This document shows, in pieces, positions 61,516 through 64,000 of a DNA stretch of 64,000 bases. Source of the stretch: Bacillus sp. AFS015802 (lineage in GTDB: Bacteria; Bacillota; Bacilli; Bacillales; Bacillaceae_B). How positions within the stretch are numbered: position 1 is the first letter of the stretch; the number at the start of each line of letters is the position of its first letter. Where the stretch lies: positions 25,490-89,489 of the forward strand of contig NZ_NTUP01000068.1 in assembly GCF_002561455.1 (NCBI RefSeq). Reading direction: 5' to 3'. Under the pieces are notes generated by a model, which saw only the letters and a list, made by a program, of their open reading frames with translations, made no database searches and was not told where the DNA came from. The position numbers and the translations under genes were made by a program.

Positions 61516-62142
61516 CTAATATTCATCTGCCAATGCTACAAATGCTTTCGTAATATTGGTCTTCGTAATCCTGCCTATGACCTCGAGATCGCCGTTTTCG
61601 GTCTTTTTAATGACGGGGACAGAGTCGATTTGTTTATGAATCAAGTCCTTCGCCACCCCGATCAGCTGGTCATCCTTTTCACAGACCGTGATATTGGGCA
61701 TCCTTGTCATAATGATATTCACCGGCAGGGTACTGAGTTCCTGCTTCCCAATACTTGCTCTTAACAGATCCTTACGGGACAGGACCCCCACCAGGTATGT
61801 ATTGGCGTCCACGACAAACAATGTTCCCACATCTTCCAGAAACATTGTCACAATCGCATCATACACGGAAACATTCTCATTTACCACCACTGGAATCGAC
61901 TGATAATCCTTGACGTAAATTTTGTTCAGGTTTTCTGTCAGCAGCTGCGTTCCTGTTTTCCCTGTATAAAAATACCCTACTCTTGGACGTGCATCCAGGT
62001 AACCTGCCATGGTCAGGATGGCAAGGTCAGGCCGGAGAGTCGCTCTGGTTAGGTTTAATTGATCGGCAATCTGTTCACCAGTGATAGGTCCGTTGTCTTT
62101 CACTATCTGCAAAATATGTTCTTGACGCTTATTGAGTTCGAT
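61516..62142 (-). CDS. ccpN: CcpN, repressor of gluconeogenic genes (apparent ATC start)
   Basis: A regulator of about 208 residues: an N-terminal winged helix (ILQIVKDNGPITGEQIADQLNLTRATLRPDLAIL) and two CBS domains (NVSVYDAIVTMFLEDVGTLFVV and MPNITVCEKDDQLIGVAKDL). It represses gapB and pckA on glucose. The first usual start (TTG 62112) would cut off helix 1; upstream, in frame, IELNKRQEHILQIV matches B. subtilis CcpN. That part starts at ATC 62140-62142, seven nt after AGGTGGTG, or else a single A has been inserted in GTGAGTAACAATC (without it the reading is MSTIEL). ppsR follows. Confidence 0.9.
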   Translation of the reverse strand: MELNKRQEHILQIVKDNGPITGEQIADQLNLTRATLRPDLAILTMAGYLDARPRVGYFYTGKTGTQLLTENLNKIYVKDYQSIPVVVNENVSVYDAIVTMFLEDVGTLFVVDANTYLVGVLSRKDLLRASIGKQELSTLPVNIIMTRMPNITVCEKDDQLIGVAKDLIHKQIDSVPVIKKTENGDLEVIGRITKTNITKAFVALADEY

Positions 62143-62331
62143 TGTTACTCACCACCTAACGGTCAAACGATTTATGTTATACTTTATATGAAATATTATA
62201 TACTATTTAACCAAAATGAAAAGAGCATATTATCATTCAAATGTGACAACACTATATTTTAAATTTCACTTTACAAAGAGTATCTTTTTTTGTTAGAAAC
62301 TTCAAATCTTTTCTCTTTCCACGATCAGCAG

Positions 62332-62360
62332 TTGTTTTTATTTCTTTATCATGATAAAAT
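62332..62360 (+). promoter_or_regulatory. SigA-type promoter of glyS
   Basis: TTGTTT at 62332-62337 and TAAAAT at 62355-62360 are 17 bp apart, with TGA before the -10. Transcription would start near 62367, just before the T-box leader. Confidence 0.55.
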
Positions 62361-62366
62361 GTCTTC

Positions 62367-62580
62367 ATCTTATCACCAATAAAGCTATGAGGGATCAATA
62401 AGTACTTGCTAACCAATAAGCGACTGGGGACAGTGAAAGCCTAGAAAGCAGGGAAACGGCAATCCGGAGCTATTTACCGATGAAAAGTGGGTATACTCTT
62501 ATGTATATCAACTAGGGTGGAACCGCGAGTATCAAGCTCGTCCCTAGGCCTCAAGCGCCTAGAGACGAGCTTTTTTATTT
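62367..62580 (+). promoter_or_regulatory. Glycine T-box leader with terminator/antiterminator
   Basis: The invariant T-box sequence AGGGTGGAACCGCG is at 62514-62527. After it comes a strong terminator, AAGCTCGTC...GACGAGCTT with inner CTAGGC/GCCTAG and TTTTTT (62534-62576). Stem I would lie between about 62385 and 62470; a GGC at 62458-62460 is a candidate glycine specifier, which I could not confirm by folding. Uncharged tRNA-Gly should favour antitermination and so raise glyS expression. Confidence 0.85.
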
Positions 62581-62608
62581 ACATAAATGATGAAAAGGAG
62601 TGACTTAT

Positions 62609-63982
62609 ATGTCAATGGAAAAAGTAGTCAACTTAGCAAAGCACAGGGGGTTTGTATTCCCCGGTTCCGAAATTTACGGAGGACTTGCCAACACATGGGA
62701 TTACGGCCCGCTTGGTGTGGAGCTGAAAAATAATATTAAAAAAGCCTGGTGGAAGAAATTCGTTCAGGAATCCCCTTATAATGTGGGCCTTGATGCAAGC
62801 ATTCTCATGAACCCTCAAACATGGGTGGCTTCCGGTCACGTTGGGAACTTCAATGATCCGATGATCGACTGTAAGCAGTGTAAGACACGTCACCGTGCGG
62901 ATAAAATCATCGAGAACGCCCTTGAAGAAAAAGGCATCGAAATGATCGTGGATGGTCTTTCTTTCGAAAAAATGGAAGAAATCATCAAGGAGCACGATAT
63001 CGCGTGTCCTGATTGCGGAAGCCATGATTTTACGGATATCCGCCAATTTGATCTCATGTTCAAAACGCATCAAGGTGTAACGGAATCTTCTACAAATGAA
63101 ATCTACTTACGCCCTGAAACTGCACAAGGGATCTTTGTAAACTTTAAAAATGTACAGCGCTCCATGCGCAAAAAAATGCCATTTGGTATTGCACAAGTGG
63201 GAAAAAGCTTCCGGAATGAAATCACACCGGGTAACTTCACATTCAGGACGCGTGAATTTGAACAGATGGAACTTGAATTCTTCTGTAAACCGGGAGAAGA
63301 CCTGGAGTGGTTCTCTTACTGGCGCGAATTCTGTAAAAACTGGTTACTGAACCTCGGCATGAGTGAAGACAACATGAGACTGCGCGATCATGATCAGGAT
63401 GAACTATCACACTACAGTAATGCGACTACGGATATTGAATACAAATTCCCATTCGGATGGGGTGAGCTTTGGGGTGTGGCTGATCGTACAGACTTCGATC
63501 TGAAGCGTCATATGGAACATTCCAATGAGGACTTCCACTACATGGATCCTCAAACGAACGAAAAGTATGTTCCATACTGCATCGAGCCTTCCCTTGGGGC
63601 AGATCGTGTAACCCTTGCATTCCTTTGTGATGCTTTTGAAGAAGAGGAACTTGAAAATGATTCACGTACCGTGCTTCGTTTCCATCCGGCACTGGCACCG
63701 TTCAAAGCGGCGGTCCTTCCACTTTCCAAGAAGCTTTCTGATGATGCATTCAAGGTGTATGAAGAGCTGTCACAGGATCTGATGATCGACTTCGACGAAA
63801 CGGCATCCATCGGGAAACGTTACCGCCGTCAAGATGAAATCGGTACACCTTTCTGCATCACATTCGACTTCGACTCTGTAGAAGACGGTCAAGTAACCGT
63901 GCGCGACCGCGACACAATGGACCAGGTGAGAATGCCGATCAGCGAAGTAAAAGGCTTTTTACAGGAAAAAATTAAGTTTTAA
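62609..63982 (+). CDS. glyS: Glycyl-tRNA synthetase, single-chain dimeric type
   Basis: A 457-residue class II synthetase. Motif 1 lies in [17 protein letters not shown], motif 2 in [30 protein letters not shown], motif 3 in [14 protein letters not shown], and the C-terminal anticodon-binding domain covers about 355-457. CKQCKTRH and CPDCGSH form a zinc site. This is the GRS1 type found in archaea, eukaryotes and some bacteria, not the two-subunit GlyQS that B. subtilis has at this locus. The ATG at 62609 follows AAAAGGAG; the GTG at 62600 is part of that site. It lies on the opposite strand from ccpN-ppsR. Confidence 0.96.
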   Translation: MSMEKVVNLAKHRGFVFPGSEIYGGLANTWDYGPLGVELKNNIKKAWWKKFVQESPYNVGLDASILMNPQTWVASGHVGNFNDPMIDCKQCKTRHRADKIIENALEEKGIEMIVDGLSFEKMEEIIKEHDIACPDCGSHDFTDIRQFDLMFKTHQGVTESSTNEIYLRPETAQGIFVNFKNVQRSMRKKMPFGIAQVGKSFRNEITPGNFTFRTREFEQMELEFFCKPGEDLEWFSYWREFCKNWLLNLGMSEDNMRLRDHDQDELSHYSNATTDIEYKFPFGWGELWGVADRTDFDLKRHMEHSNEDFHYMDPQTNEKYVPYCIEPSLGADRVTLAFLCDAFEEEELENDSRTVLRFHPALAPFKAAVLPLSKKLSDDAFKVYEELSQDLMIDFDETASIGKRYRRQDEIGTPFCITFDFDSVEDGQVTVRDRDTMDQVRMPISEVKGFLQEKIKF

Positions 63983-64000
63983 AACCCTAAAGCGGAGGGG

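Noticed and set aside
62125..62148. A seven-codon upstream frame (GTG AGT AAC ... TAA) in front of ccpN as a leader peptide
   Set aside because: It overlaps the coding start and has its binding site directly against the GTG, so it is more likely a by-product of sequence change than a translated leader.
1..64000. Mobile elements, prophage, CRISPR arrays, rRNA
   Set aside because: No transposase, integrase, terminal repeats around genes, repeat-spacer array or rRNA sequence was seen; gene order is that of a core Bacillaceae chromosome.

Overview
The window is a stretch of chromosome from a spore-forming member of the Bacillaceae. The gene content and order follow the Bacillus subtilis comG - yqg/yqf - sigA - dnaG - ccpN - gly region almost gene for gene. 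The codon usage, strong AGGAGG-type ribosome binding sites and low-to-mid GC fit the same group. The genus cannot be fixed from the sequence alone; a Bacillus or Rossellomorea-like organism is a reasonable guess. I saw no insertion sequence, prophage or CRISPR array.

Layout. Positions 1-3.7 kb hold the competence pseudopilus operon comGA-GG (comGG cut by the window edge), preceded by tRNA-Gln. Positions 4-15.7 kb carry mgsR, small membrane proteins, a metallo-hydrolase, an HxlR regulator, a lipoprotein, a LysM-M14 peptidase, a lipoteichoic acid synthase-family enzyme, glucokinase, a SpoVAF-like spore protein, and an unknown membrane-anchored protein behind a SigE-like promoter. Positions 15.7-24 kb carry rhomboid protease YqgP, folate and ribosomal genes, and a tightly coupled four-gene sugar operon: a DUF4912 protein, a GH57-like/GT4 fusion, a nucleotidyltransferase and an unknown protein. 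Positions 24.3-34.3 kb hold a chemoreceptor, the pstSCAB1B2-phoU phosphate uptake operon behind a four-hexamer Pho box, and a class B penicillin-binding protein. Positions 34.4-47.8 kb carry transporters (a second phosphate carrier of the Na/Pi type among them), superoxide dismutase, ispG, and a znuC-znuB-zur zinc operon with a Zur box. Positions 47.9-62 kb carry DNA repair, a DEAD-box helicase, ispH, trmK, cytochrome c, an acyl-CoA dehydrogenase behind a FadR-like operator, the macromolecular synthesis genes dnaG-sigA, yqxD, ppsR and ccpN. The window ends with a T-box leader and a single-chain glycyl-tRNA synthetase.

How the genes work together. Phosphate is handled by both a high-affinity PhoP-controlled ABC system and a Na/Pi carrier. 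Zinc uptake and its repressor share one operon. ppsR and ccpN are neighbours that govern pyruvate,phosphate dikinase and gluconeogenesis. The isoprenoid genes ispG and ispH sit 9 kb apart.

Most notable observations. (1) Four genes (comGA, comGD, yqxD, ccpN) appear to start at AUA, AUU or AUC; three share exactly the same geometry, AGGTGGTG, 7 nt, then ATH, which the neighbouring ppsR shows with a normal GTG. (2) The GH57-like half of the sugar-operon fusion protein has lost its expected glutamate. (3) The two-subunit GlyRS expected at this locus is replaced by an unrelated single-chain GlyRS that still has a T-box and is turned round.
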